DNA from: Candidatus Nomurabacteria bacterium
GTDB lineage: Bacteria > Patescibacteriota > Minisyncoccia > Phycocordibacterales > UBA9973
Direction: 5' to 3'
Assembly (NCBI GenBank): GCA_943356425.1
Contig: CALRFE010000044.1
Span: forward strand, 1-6,209
Length of the DNA stretch: 6,209 nucleotides
Within the stretch, counting starts at the first letter, position 1; the number at the start of each line of letters is the position of its first letter. The notes below the pieces were generated by a model. It ran no database searches. It saw only the letters and a list, made by a program, of their open reading frames with translations, and had not been told where the DNA came from. Positions 1 to 5,936 of this stretch are shown in pieces. A program made the position numbers and the translations under genes.

Positions 1-1278
1 AGGCTCTACACGTATCTTCGAGAGAAAAAATGGAGCGATGTCATGATCGAAAAAGCAGGACTTGCAAAAAAATCTGAGAAAGGATTCTACGATCGCTTCC
101 GCGGACGCATCATGTTTCCGATCAATGATTCTTCTGGCCGTGTCATAGCATTTTCGGGACGAACACTCAAAGAGTCTGAAAATGTTCCAAAATATTTGAA
201 TTCTCCTGAAACGCCATTGTTCGACAAGAGCCGCGTGCTCTACGGACTTGATCGCGCGAAAGCAGAAATTCGCAAACGGAATTTCGCGATCCTTGTCGAA
301 GGACAATTTGATCTCATCTTGTCGCATCAGCACGGGTTCATAAATACGGTTGCAACGAGTGGTACTGCGCTCTCAGACGATGTTCTTGGAGATGATATGC
401 GCGTTACAAATTTGGGACTCTTGCAGCGGCTTTCTTCGAACTTAATGCTCGGATTTGACGGAGATAAAGCTGGATTTTCCGCAGCATTACGCGGTGCAAA
501 AATTGCGTTGTCGCTCGGTATGGATGTCAAAGTCGTCAAATTGCCAAAAGGACTCGATCCTGCAGATGCGCTCCGTCAAGATCCAAAAATTTGGACTGAA
601 GCGCTCAAGGGCGCAGAGCATGTCATCTTATTTCACACTAACGTGCTTCGCGAACGACTTCCTGACGATCGATTGTTTGCGCGAGCAGTTGTCAAAGAAG
701 TATTACCGCTTGTCAAAGGATTACAGAGCGAAGTAGAACGTACACATTTTATTCGCACGCTCGGGGGTCGCACGGGAATCAGTGAAGATGCACTGGTGCA
801 GGATCTGAAGAAAGTTGCATCACTTGCTCCTGATGTTTTGAATGAAAGTATCGGACAGGCAGGAGATGTAACCAAAAAAGCTGTTGAAAAGGATCAACTC
901 GATAAATTATTCGGTATCCTGTTCTGGCAAGAGGAGCAAAAAGCGCCGCTCGTCGATCTCGTCCGCTATCGCCAAGATCTGGCGGAAATTTTAGGCGGTG
1001 AGTATGACGCGCGGGAAACGGCTGAACGCGAACGCAAAGACGAGCTTGTTTTTGAAGCAGAAATGATCTATCGAGAGAATGATGATATTGAAAATCAGAT
1101 CGCTGAGCTCATCGGACGGATGAAATTGCGGCGGAAAGAGATGATCTGCGAAAAGCTCCGGCACGAGATCCAGAAATTTGAATTTGAAAAAAAGGACCCC
1201 GGAGAACTTCTTGCCGAATATCACAAACAGCTCCAAGAGATAGAATCAATTAAAAAAACATTATTAGAGCGAGAATAA
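1..1278 (+). CDS. dnaG: DNA primase DnaG, 3' portion (5' end outside window)
   Basis: Primase synthesises the RNA primers for replication and docks on the DnaB helicase. The frame is open from base 1, so the zinc-binding domain and first part of the catalytic core lie upstream; 425 codons are visible. The first of these (FYDRFRGRIMFPI, then GRVIAFSGR) match the end of the DnaG N-terminal catalytic domain. The TOPRIM domain follows, with the catalytic glutamate in VEGQFD (about bases 295-312), the metal-binding acidic motif FDGDKAG (about 454-474) and KGLDPAD (about 547-567). The stretch between SGTAL and FDGDKAG is roughly 8-10 residues longer than in E. coli-type DnaG. The last ~200 residues are helical and rich in Glu, Lys and Arg, as expected for the helicase-binding domain. 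The internal ATG at 43 is not the real start, because homology continues upstream of it. rpoD follows after 25 bp, the usual dnaG-rpoD order. Identification is firm. Confidence 0.95.
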   Translation, partial: RLYTYLREKKWSDVMIEKAGLAKKSEKGFYDRFRGRIMFPINDSSGRVIAFSGRTLKESENVPKYLNSPETPLFDKSRVLYGLDRAKAEIRKRNFAILVEGQFDLILSHQHGFINTVATSGTALSDDVLGDDMRVTNLGLLQRLSSNLMLGFDGDKAGFSAALRGAKIALSLGMDVKVVKLPKGLDPADALRQDPKIWTEALKGAEHVILFHTNVLRERLPDDRLFARAVVKEVLPLVKGLQSEVERTHFIRTLGGRTGISEDALVQDLKKVASLAPDVLNESIGQAGDVTKKAVEKDQLDKLFGILFWQEEQKAPLVDLVRYRQDLAEILGGEYDARETAERERKDELVFEAEMIYRENDDIENQIAELIGRMKLRRKEMICEKLRHEIQKFEFEKKDPGELLAEYHKQLQEIESIKKTLLERE

Positions 1279-1303
1279 TTATTAATAACCAACAGATACG
1301 TTC

Positions 1304-2569
1304 ATGAAAAAGCAAAAAAAGACCGTTTCAGTAAAAAAGAATACACGTGCTTCCAAGAAGCCGGCGCGAAAGCCAGTTTCAAAAAAGAAGCCTGTGAAAA
1401 AGAGCAAAACAAAAAAGACTGTCGTCAAAAAACAGAAAAAAGTTTTGCCGAAAAAAACTGATACCAAAGCGAGCACCGCTCGTAAGGTTTTGACCGGCCA
1501 GAAAAAGGCTGAAATGCTTGAACTCAAAGCACAAGAACTCATCTTGAAGGGCAGAAAGCGAGGCTTTGTGACCTATGATGAAATTCTTAAGATGTTTCCG
1601 GATATCGAGAACAATGTGCTTTTCCTTGATGAACTGTATGAAAAAATGTCGGTTGCTGGAATCGATGTGCTCGAAGGTGGCAACTTGCTCGATATCGACC
1701 AAGACAACAAAGCGGGAATTTCAAAGGAAGGCTCTGCGTACGATTCCATCCAAATTTATTTGAAAGAAATTGGACAATTTCCGCTTATCAATGCTGCGGA
1801 TGAACGTGGACTTGCACAACGTATTGAAAAAGGAGATCTTGAAGCAAAGAATCTGCTTGCGCGCGCAAATCTCCGTCTCGTGGTATCTATTGCAAAAAAA
1901 TATGTTGGACGTTCCTCAGATCTCACGCTCCTTGATCTTATTCAAGAAGGGAACCTGGGACTTTTCAAAGCAGTCGAAAAGTTTGACTGGACCAAAGGAT
2001 ATAAATTTTCAACCTATGCGACCTGGTGGATCCGCCAATCGATCACACGTGCACTTGCCGACCAATCACGCACGATCCGTATTCCGGTCCACATGGTTGA
2101 GACCATTTCGAAATATAAACAAGTATTCCGCAGGCTCTCACAGGATCTTGGCCGTGATCCGCTCGCAGAAGAGATCGCAACTGAAATGGGTATTGATGTA
2201 GAAAAAGTGCACGTGATTGAAAACATCAATCAAGATACGGTTTCTCTCGAACAGCCGATCGGCGATGATGATGAAAAATCAACCCGTGGTGAATTTATTG
2301 CAGACGATAAGATCTTGCGTCCTGACCAGGACGCGGCGCGTCGTATCTTGCAAGACCAGGTCCGCGAAGTGCTTGATGATCTTTCTCCAAAAGAAAAGCG
2401 TATTTTAGAAATGCGTTATGGATTGACTGATGGTGTCCAGCACACCCTTGAAGAAGTGGGCTCTGAATTCGGCGTCACCCGCGAACGTATCCGTCAGATC
2501 GAAGCCAAGGTGCATGACAAGCTCCGTAATCATGAGAAGATCATGAGATTAAAAAATTACTTCGATTAA
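1304..2569 (+). CDS. rpoD: Primary RNA polymerase sigma factor RpoD (sigma-70/SigA)
   Basis: This housekeeping sigma factor directs core RNA polymerase to -10/-35 promoters. The 421 residues contain, in order: a basic tail (about 1-68; 27 Lys in the first 70 residues), a region 1.1-like segment (about 70-131), region 1.2 (about 146-180), region 2 (about 185-265, with DLIQEGNLGL, FSTYATWWIRQSITRA and TIRIPVHMVET), region 3 with the finger (EQPIGDDDE), and region 4 (about 350-415, with the helix-turn-helix TLEEVGSEFGVTRERIRQIE). The presence of regions 1.1, 1.2 and 4.2 marks a group 1 sigma rather than an alternative one. GRSSDLTLLDLIQ is two residues longer than the usual GRGMLFLDLIQ, which I recall as common in CPR bacteria. 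The start is the first ATG after the dnaG stop; no Shine-Dalgarno sequence precedes it. The gene is probably co-transcribed with dnaG. Its last codons are duplicated about 126 bp downstream. Confidence 0.97.
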   Translation: MKKQKKTVSVKKNTRASKKPARKPVSKKKPVKKSKTKKTVVKKQKKVLPKKTDTKASTARKVLTGQKKAEMLELKAQELILKGRKRGFVTYDEILKMFPDIENNVLFLDELYEKMSVAGIDVLEGGNLLDIDQDNKAGISKEGSAYDSIQIYLKEIGQFPLINAADERGLAQRIEKGDLEAKNLLARANLRLVVSIAKKYVGRSSDLTLLDLIQEGNLGLFKAVEKFDWTKGYKFSTYATWWIRQSITRALADQSRTIRIPVHMVETISKYKQVFRRLSQDLGRDPLAEEIATEMGIDVEKVHVIENINQDTVSLEQPIGDDDEKSTRGEFIADDKILRPDQDAARRILQDQVREVLDDLSPKEKRILEMRYGLTDGVQHTLEEVGSEFGVTRERIRQIEAKVHDKLRNHEKIMRLKNYFD

Positions 2570-2585
2570 TTTCCCAGTGGTACTA

Positions 2586-2591
2586 TATAAT
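2586..2591 (+). promoter_or_regulatory. Candidate -10 box (TATAAT) upstream of the MFS gene
   Basis: A perfect TATAAT lies 17 bp after the rpoD stop. No convincing -35 hexamer is found 16-19 bp upstream (this is the end of rpoD), and there is no TG extension. Transcription from it would start near 2598, just before the hairpin-forming segment, giving the transporter gene a leader of about 120 nt. The region is AT-rich, so chance occurrence is possible. Confidence 0.4.
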
Positions 2592-2604
2592 GTAAAATAA
2601 ATTT

Positions 2605-2661
2605 GTACCGTGTCTCGTCCCGTAGCGAGCCGAGCATGCATTCGATGCGAGGATCTGGTAC
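2605..2661 (+). other. Hairpin-forming intergenic segment (possible structured leader or small insertion)
   Basis: GTACC (2605-2609) can pair with GGTAC (2657-2661), enclosing CTCG (2614-2617) that can pair with any of three CGAG copies (2626-2629, 2631-2634, 2648-2651), and a small hairpin GCAT-TCG-ATGC (2638-2648). A wider inverted repeat TCCCAGT (2572-2578) / ACTGGGA (2660-2666) competes with the outer stem. There is no U-tract, so it is not a standard terminator. It does not match a riboswitch or tRNA that I recognise. It could be a regulatory leader of the transporter mRNA, a tiny insertion element, or neither. Confidence 0.35.
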
Positions 2662-2664
2662 TGG

Positions 2665-2698
2665 GATCATGCGATTAAAGAACTACTTCGACTGATTC
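2665..2698 (+). repeat. Second, diverged copy of the rpoD 3' end
   Basis: Bases 2665-2698 match 2539-2572 (the end of rpoD) at 28 of 34 positions. Translated in the same frame as rpoD, both encode IMRLKNYFD followed by a stop. All five differences inside the coding part are synonymous (AGA/CGA, AAA/AAG, AAT/AAC, GAT/GAC, TAA/TGA), and the sixth lies after the stop. The copies are 126 bp (42 codons) apart. Sequence upstream of the second copy does not match rpoD, so only this terminal piece is present. It may be a remnant of another rpoD allele, a site-specific integration scar, or the end of a short upstream reading frame (ATG 2636, 2645 or 2669, stop 2693-2695) before the transporter gene. 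Confidence 0.85.
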
Positions 2699-2719
2699 AA
2701 TAACTAATTTTCATAAACT

Positions 2720-3946
2720 ATGTTCAAAAACAAAACTATTGTTACGATTTTTTGTACGGTCTTTATTGACCTTCTTGGTATCGGAATCCTTATTCCGGTC
2801 ATTCCGCAGCTCTTTGCGAATCCGGGATCAGAATTTTTCCTCTTGCCATATGGAGTATCAGTGAAGACCGGATACCTCTTGCTCGGGTTTCTTTTAGCAA
2901 TTTATCCTATCGGGCAGTTCCTTGCGACGCCGATCTTAGGCCAACTCTCTGATAAGTATGGGCGCAAAAAAATCCTCGCACTTTCACTCCTTGGCACCGC
3001 GGTTTCATATGCCGTTTTTGCCTATGCGATCGTGACAAAAAATATCCCGCTTCTTTTCGGAGCGCGATTCCTTGATGGGATTACCGGTGGTAACATATCG
3101 GTCGCGCAAGCAATGATCGCCGATATCTCAACACCAGAGAACAGAGCAAAAAATTTTGGAATGCTTGGTGCCGCGTTTGGACTCGGGTTTATTTTTGGTC
3201 CATATTTAGGTGGACGACTTTCTGATCCATTGACCGTCTCATGGTTCACAGCAGCAACACCATTTTATTTTGCGGGAATTCTTGCGTTCTTGAACATGCT
3301 TTCCGTACTCTTTGTGCTCAAAGAGACAAATAAGCACATGCACGACGAACCGATGAATCTGACAAAATCACTTTCTAATATCGGTCGTGCGATCAAAATG
3401 AAAGGTGTCAATATTATTTTCTTGACCAACTTCTTTTTCTTTGGAGGGTTTACGTTCTTCACGTCATTTTTTGCCGTGTATCTCATCAATAAGTTCAATT
3501 TTACACAAGGTCAGATCGGAGATTTTTTCGCCTATGTCGGTCTCTGGTCAGTATTCACGCAAGGTGTAGTGACGCGATATGTTGCAAAAAAATTCTCACA
3601 AGAAAAAGTCGTACGAGTGACATTACTCGCTTCAGGGTTATTAGTGCTCGCGTATTTTCTTCCGCAACATCCTTGGGAGATCCTCTTGATTCCTCCGTTC
3701 TTCTCGCTTGCGAGCGGACTGACGATGGCGAACCTCGGTGCGCTTCTCTCTCGTAGCGCACCTCGGCATCTTCAAGGTGAAATTCTCGGTATCAATGCAT
3801 CAGTCCAAGCGCTCGCGCAATCGATCCCAGCGATCCTTTCCGGTTTCATTGCAGCGTCTCTTGCGCCGACGACACCGATCATCGTCGCCTCGATCGTGAT
3901 CATTGTCGGCGCCCTCCTCTTCAACCGATTGTATAAAACAGCGTAA
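2720..3946 (+). CDS. Major facilitator superfamily transporter, TetA-like DHA1 drug-efflux family
   Basis: This is an inner-membrane protein of 408 residues, the normal length for a 12-TM MFS drug/H+ antiporter. Helix 1 carries an acidic residue in the pattern FIDLLGIGILIPVIPQL, which resembles the start of TetA-type pumps. Motif A is GQLSDKYGRKKIL (74-86) in the loop between helices 2 and 3. The motif B region is ARFLDGITGG (about 115-124), and the motif C-like antiporter signature is GLGFIFGPYLGG (154-165). A polar loop (about 200-230) separates the two six-helix halves, and QGEILG (352-357) is typical of the second half. Substrate cannot be read from sequence: tetracycline, another drug or a metabolite are all possible, so no symbol is given. 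The start at the first ATG puts helix 1 immediately at the N-terminus. No Shine-Dalgarno sequence precedes it. The gene is separated from rpoD by 150 bp and probably has its own promoter. Confidence 0.9.
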   Translation: MFKNKTIVTIFCTVFIDLLGIGILIPVIPQLFANPGSEFFLLPYGVSVKTGYLLLGFLLAIYPIGQFLATPILGQLSDKYGRKKILALSLLGTAVSYAVFAYAIVTKNIPLLFGARFLDGITGGNISVAQAMIADISTPENRAKNFGMLGAAFGLGFIFGPYLGGRLSDPLTVSWFTAATPFYFAGILAFLNMLSVLFVLKETNKHMHDEPMNLTKSLSNIGRAIKMKGVNIIFLTNFFFFGGFTFFTSFFAVYLINKFNFTQGQIGDFFAYVGLWSVFTQGVVTRYVAKKFSQEKVVRVTLLASGLLVLAYFLPQHPWEILLIPPFFSLASGLTMANLGALLSRSAPRHLQGEILGINASVQALAQSIPAILSGFIAASLAPTTPIIVASIVIIVGALLFNRLYKTA

Positions 3947-3963
3947 AAATTGAACAGAGAATC

Positions 3964-3993
3964 AAAAAGCCCACGCCGAAGGCGTGGGCTTTT
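3964..3993. terminator. Bidirectional intrinsic terminator between convergent genes
   Basis: A perfect 9-bp GC-rich stem, GCCCACGCC (3969-3977) and GGCGTGGGC (3981-3989), with a 3-nt loop, is flanked by AAAAA on the left and TTTT on the right. It therefore reads as a hairpin plus U-tract on both strands. It lies 17 bp after the MFS stop and 43 bp beyond the stop of the minus-strand DsbA-like gene, so it can terminate both. Confidence 0.93.
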
Positions 3994-4036
3994 GTGAGAT
4001 GCTATTTTCTGTCCGACTATTTGGTATTCGACTAGC

Positions 4037-4780
4037 TTAGAGCAAATCCGGATCTAATCCGTTATTAGACGGGGTGATTTCAAAAATGGTATCGAGGTAT
4101 TTCCAAAACGCATCATTGCCACCGAGCTCACCAGCGCAGAGCAGTGCCTCTGATTCTTTGCGAGTTTTTGGGTGGATCGAATCGAGCGGGAATTGTCGAT
4201 AGACGAATGCCACTTTTCCTTTATTGTTATTTATCAGCTCATGCATTGTCGCGTGAAAACGCTTGCAGAACGGGCATTCAGTATCTGAGTATTCATAAAT
4301 GATCACATCAGCGTCCTTGTTTCCTAAAATATAATCACCATCACGGAGCGTCGGAACAGGGAGCGGTGTCGTGCCCGGTGTGGTTGTGGCGAGCACTTTG
4401 TCGATCTTTTGTTGTACCGATGCGGTTGGATATGCGCCCTCGATGATTTCAAATGCGCCATTTTTCCCGACAATAATACTCCACGGAGTGCCATTAATAC
4501 CTGCTTTCACACCTTCCTGATACTCACTTTCAACGCGAGCTTTGTATTTTCCACTAGTAAGACATGCGTTAAATTTGTTCTGATTGAGTCCGATACGTGC
4601 TGATACCGGACGGACGCCGTTTGCGTTCCGAGTATCCGATGTTCCAGCAAATTTAGTTCCGACGATCGCAACCGCGATCAAGAATCCCGCGACAACGATC
4701 GCGCCCGGAGTGGTGAGTGCTGATTTTTTTACAGATTCTGTTGTATGTGTATGAATGGTTTCGTTATGTTCGTGTTCCAT
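4037..4780 (-). CDS. Membrane-anchored DsbA/thioredoxin-family protein, apparently circularly permuted
   Basis: This is a likely extracytoplasmic thiol-disulfide oxidoreductase of 247 residues. A short cytoplasmic tail with four His in residues 3-12 is followed by one membrane helix (about 26-44). The domain order is reversed relative to ordinary DsbA-like proteins. Residues about 58-130 (ARIGLNQNKFNACLTSGKY, then the cis-proline motif GTPW with Pro99, then a terminal helix) correspond to the usual C-terminal half. A Thr/Pro linker (about 131-145) follows. Residues about 147-247 (DYILGNKDADVIIYEYSD, CPFC at 169-172, FVYRQFPLDSIHP, CAGELG, ending GLDPDLL) correspond to the usual N-terminal half. 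Placing 58-130 after 247 restores a normal DsbA with a continuous junction DPDLL-PVSARIGL. Cys73 and Cys215 would be the second cysteine pair seen in some relatives. The frame is intact and all expected motifs are present. No Shine-Dalgarno sequence precedes the ATG. The family is clear; the permutation could be natural or an assembly error. Confidence 0.88.
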   Translation of the reverse strand: MEHEHNETIHTHTTESVKKSALTTPGAIVVAGFLIAVAIVGTKFAGTSDTRNANGVRPVSARIGLNQNKFNACLTSGKYKARVESEYQEGVKAGINGTPWSIIVGKNGAFEIIEGAYPTASVQQKIDKVLATTTPGTTPLPVPTLRDGDYILGNKDADVIIYEYSDTECPFCKRFHATMHELINNNKGKVAFVYRQFPLDSIHPKTRKESEALLCAGELGGNDAFWKYLDTIFEITPSNNGLDPDLL

Positions 4781-4788
4781 AAGAATAC

Positions 4789-4821
4789 GTAAGTAGAAAA
4801 TAGTTAGTAGTAAGTAGAAAA
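4789..4821. repeat. 12-bp direct repeat in the leader of the DsbA-like gene
   Basis: GTAAGTAGAAAA occurs at 4789-4800 and again at 4810-4821, a 21-bp period, with the similar TAGTTAGTA between them. The repeat lies directly upstream of the DsbA-like start codon (minus strand). It could be a binding site pair or simply slippage-derived low-complexity DNA. Confidence 0.6.
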
Positions 4822-4831
4822 GACCTCACCT

Positions 4832-4840
4832 ATTTTAGCA
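4832..4840 (-). promoter_or_regulatory. Candidate extended -10 promoter for the DsbA-like gene
   Basis: On the minus strand the sequence TGCTAAAAT fits the extended -10 pattern TGnTATAAT with one mismatch. No good -35 hexamer lies upstream. It sits in the 83-bp gap after the PEGA gene and would give a leader of about 45 nt. This is weak evidence from a short motif in AT-rich DNA; read-through from the PEGA gene is the alternative. Confidence 0.3.
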
Positions 4841-4863
4841 TGACGGCAAAATATGTGCTACAG

Positions 4864-5766
4864 CTATTCAACCGTGATCTCAACAAACGTTTCCGCATTT
4901 TTTTTTGCATAGAGAATGTCGCCACCCTTTATCCGAAAATCAAGATTTTTACCTTCAAATATTCGCGCGCTGTTTTGCGTACTTCGCGTGTCGAGTTCTG
5001 TTGCATAGAGCCCGTCAGGTAGTGCTGCGATCATGATGTCGTCACGTCCGGGATAGAACTCAAAACGCGTGATATTTTTCGCATTAGGAATGACCGTGAT
5101 GGTCGTCTTGCAACTGGTGCGCAGTTCACTCTCACAGAAATACGATGGAATGTAATCCGGTTCGCCTGTCCACTCAGCATAGATGATATTTTTTTGTTTC
5201 CAGAGCGCCATCTTCCGATAGACAATATAATCTTCCTTAAGTTCGCCATCTTTTGTTATTGGTGGTGCCCCGTCGACGAGAATCGCTTCTGATGGATCAG
5301 TTGGTAAAAACAACAACTCGATCTTTTTAAAGAGGGGATTCGCCACTCCTTTGCTTTTTGGTTGTTTTGGGTCAGTTATGGTTTTAGGAATATCTGCCGT
5401 CTCTGGATTTTTTGTAATAAGAAACGGGCTGATTTCGGTGACGATCTGTTTGTGCACTGAAACATTCTTCTTCCACGAACTATACCCATCGCGCGCAAGT
5501 TCGATCGTGTAGGTGTTCGGCATCAAGCTCTGGATGAGGTGGTCTTTTTGCAAAAAGGTGGTCTGACTGATCGGTTTATTGTTGATGTACACGTCACCAC
5601 GAATGTTCCATGGATGGATGTAAATGCCACCGGTCGTCACGAGCGAATAGCCTTTACCGATGCGGTAGCCGGTCACATACAAAAAGAGCACCGGAATGGC
5701 AATAATAAAAATGCTCATGAAGATCCAGAATATTAGCGATCTTCGTTTGTCAGATAAGGGTCTCAT
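4864..5766 (-). CDS. Single-pass membrane protein with an extracytoplasmic PEGA domain
   Basis: The protein has 300 residues. A basic N-terminus (MRPLSDKRR) precedes one membrane helix (about 10-31), which predicts a short cytoplasmic tail and a large external part. Residues about 44-115 fit a PEGA domain, a beta-rich module found in surface proteins: GGIYIHPWNIRGDVYINNKP, then LMPNTYTIELARDGYSSW and a strand leading to ITEISPFL-like sequence. The remaining ~180 residues are mostly strand-like with no catalytic motif that I recognise; they may form a partial beta-propeller, as in related CPR proteins. The only two cysteines, Cys211 and Cys219, lie in this outer part. Its function is unknown, and a cell-wall or surface-binding role is inferred from the domain alone. 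The DsbA-like gene lies 83 bp downstream on the same strand. The start is the first Met before the basic-hydrophobic segment; no Shine-Dalgarno sequence is visible. Confidence 0.82.
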   Translation of the reverse strand: MRPLSDKRRSLIFWIFMSIFIIAIPVLFLYVTGYRIGKGYSLVTTGGIYIHPWNIRGDVYINNKPISQTTFLQKDHLIQSLMPNTYTIELARDGYSSWKKNVSVHKQIVTEISPFLITKNPETADIPKTITDPKQPKSKGVANPLFKKIELLFLPTDPSEAILVDGAPPITKDGELKEDYIVYRKMALWKQKNIIYAEWTGEPDYIPSYFCESELRTSCKTTITVIPNAKNITRFEFYPGRDDIMIAALPDGLYATELDTRSTQNSARIFEGKNLDFRIKGGDILYAKKNAETFVEITVE

Positions 5767-5807
5767 AAAAAATCTAAATTCTAAAAAATAATTAAATACG
5801 AAATTTG

Positions 5808-5926
5808 AAGCACGAAATACTAAACAATATCGAAATTAAAAATATGAAATCAGAAATGGATTGTTTTGAATTTGTTATTTCAAGCTTGGAATTTGTTTCG
5901 AGATTCGGATTTCTTATTTCGTGCTT
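5808..5926. repeat. AT-rich imperfect inverted repeat in intergenic DNA
   Basis: AAGCACGAAATA (5808-5819) is the exact reverse complement of TATTTCGTGCTT (5915-5926). Between them the left half is dense in GAAAT words and the right half in ATTTC/ATTTG words, so the two halves are partly self-complementary along their length and could form a long, interrupted hairpin. The repeat fills most of the 170-bp gap between the glycosyltransferase stop and the PEGA start. No gene or clear terminator U-tract is seen here. It may be a MITE-like element, a transcription-end structure for the glycosyltransferase gene, or lineage-typical low-complexity DNA. Confidence 0.6.
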
Positions 5927-5936
5927 TCTGATTATA

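Noticed and set aside
1282..1542. Minus-strand Phe-rich open frame opposite the start of rpoD
   Set aside because: It is the complement of the Lys-rich (AAA/AAG) tail of RpoD; its Phe-rich composition is a by-product and it has no family resemblance.
2605..2661. Intrinsic terminator for rpoD
   Set aside because: The stems are short and interrupted and no U-tract follows, so it does not fit a standard terminator.
4003..4036. Leftover C-terminal half of the DsbA-like domain after the stop codon
   Set aside because: Translation beyond the stop gives only a faint, probably accidental ASRI/SARI resemblance and then reaches the terminator; no homologous remnant can be supported.
4409..4603. Plus-strand frame of 64 codons within the DsbA-like gene
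   Set aside because: Antisense shadow of a well-supported coding region.
5931..5936. Minus-strand TATAAT at the glycosyltransferase stop as a promoter for the PEGA gene
   Set aside because: No acceptable -35 hexamer at 16-18 bp, about 165 bp from the start codon, and such hexamers are expected by chance in this AT-rich stretch.
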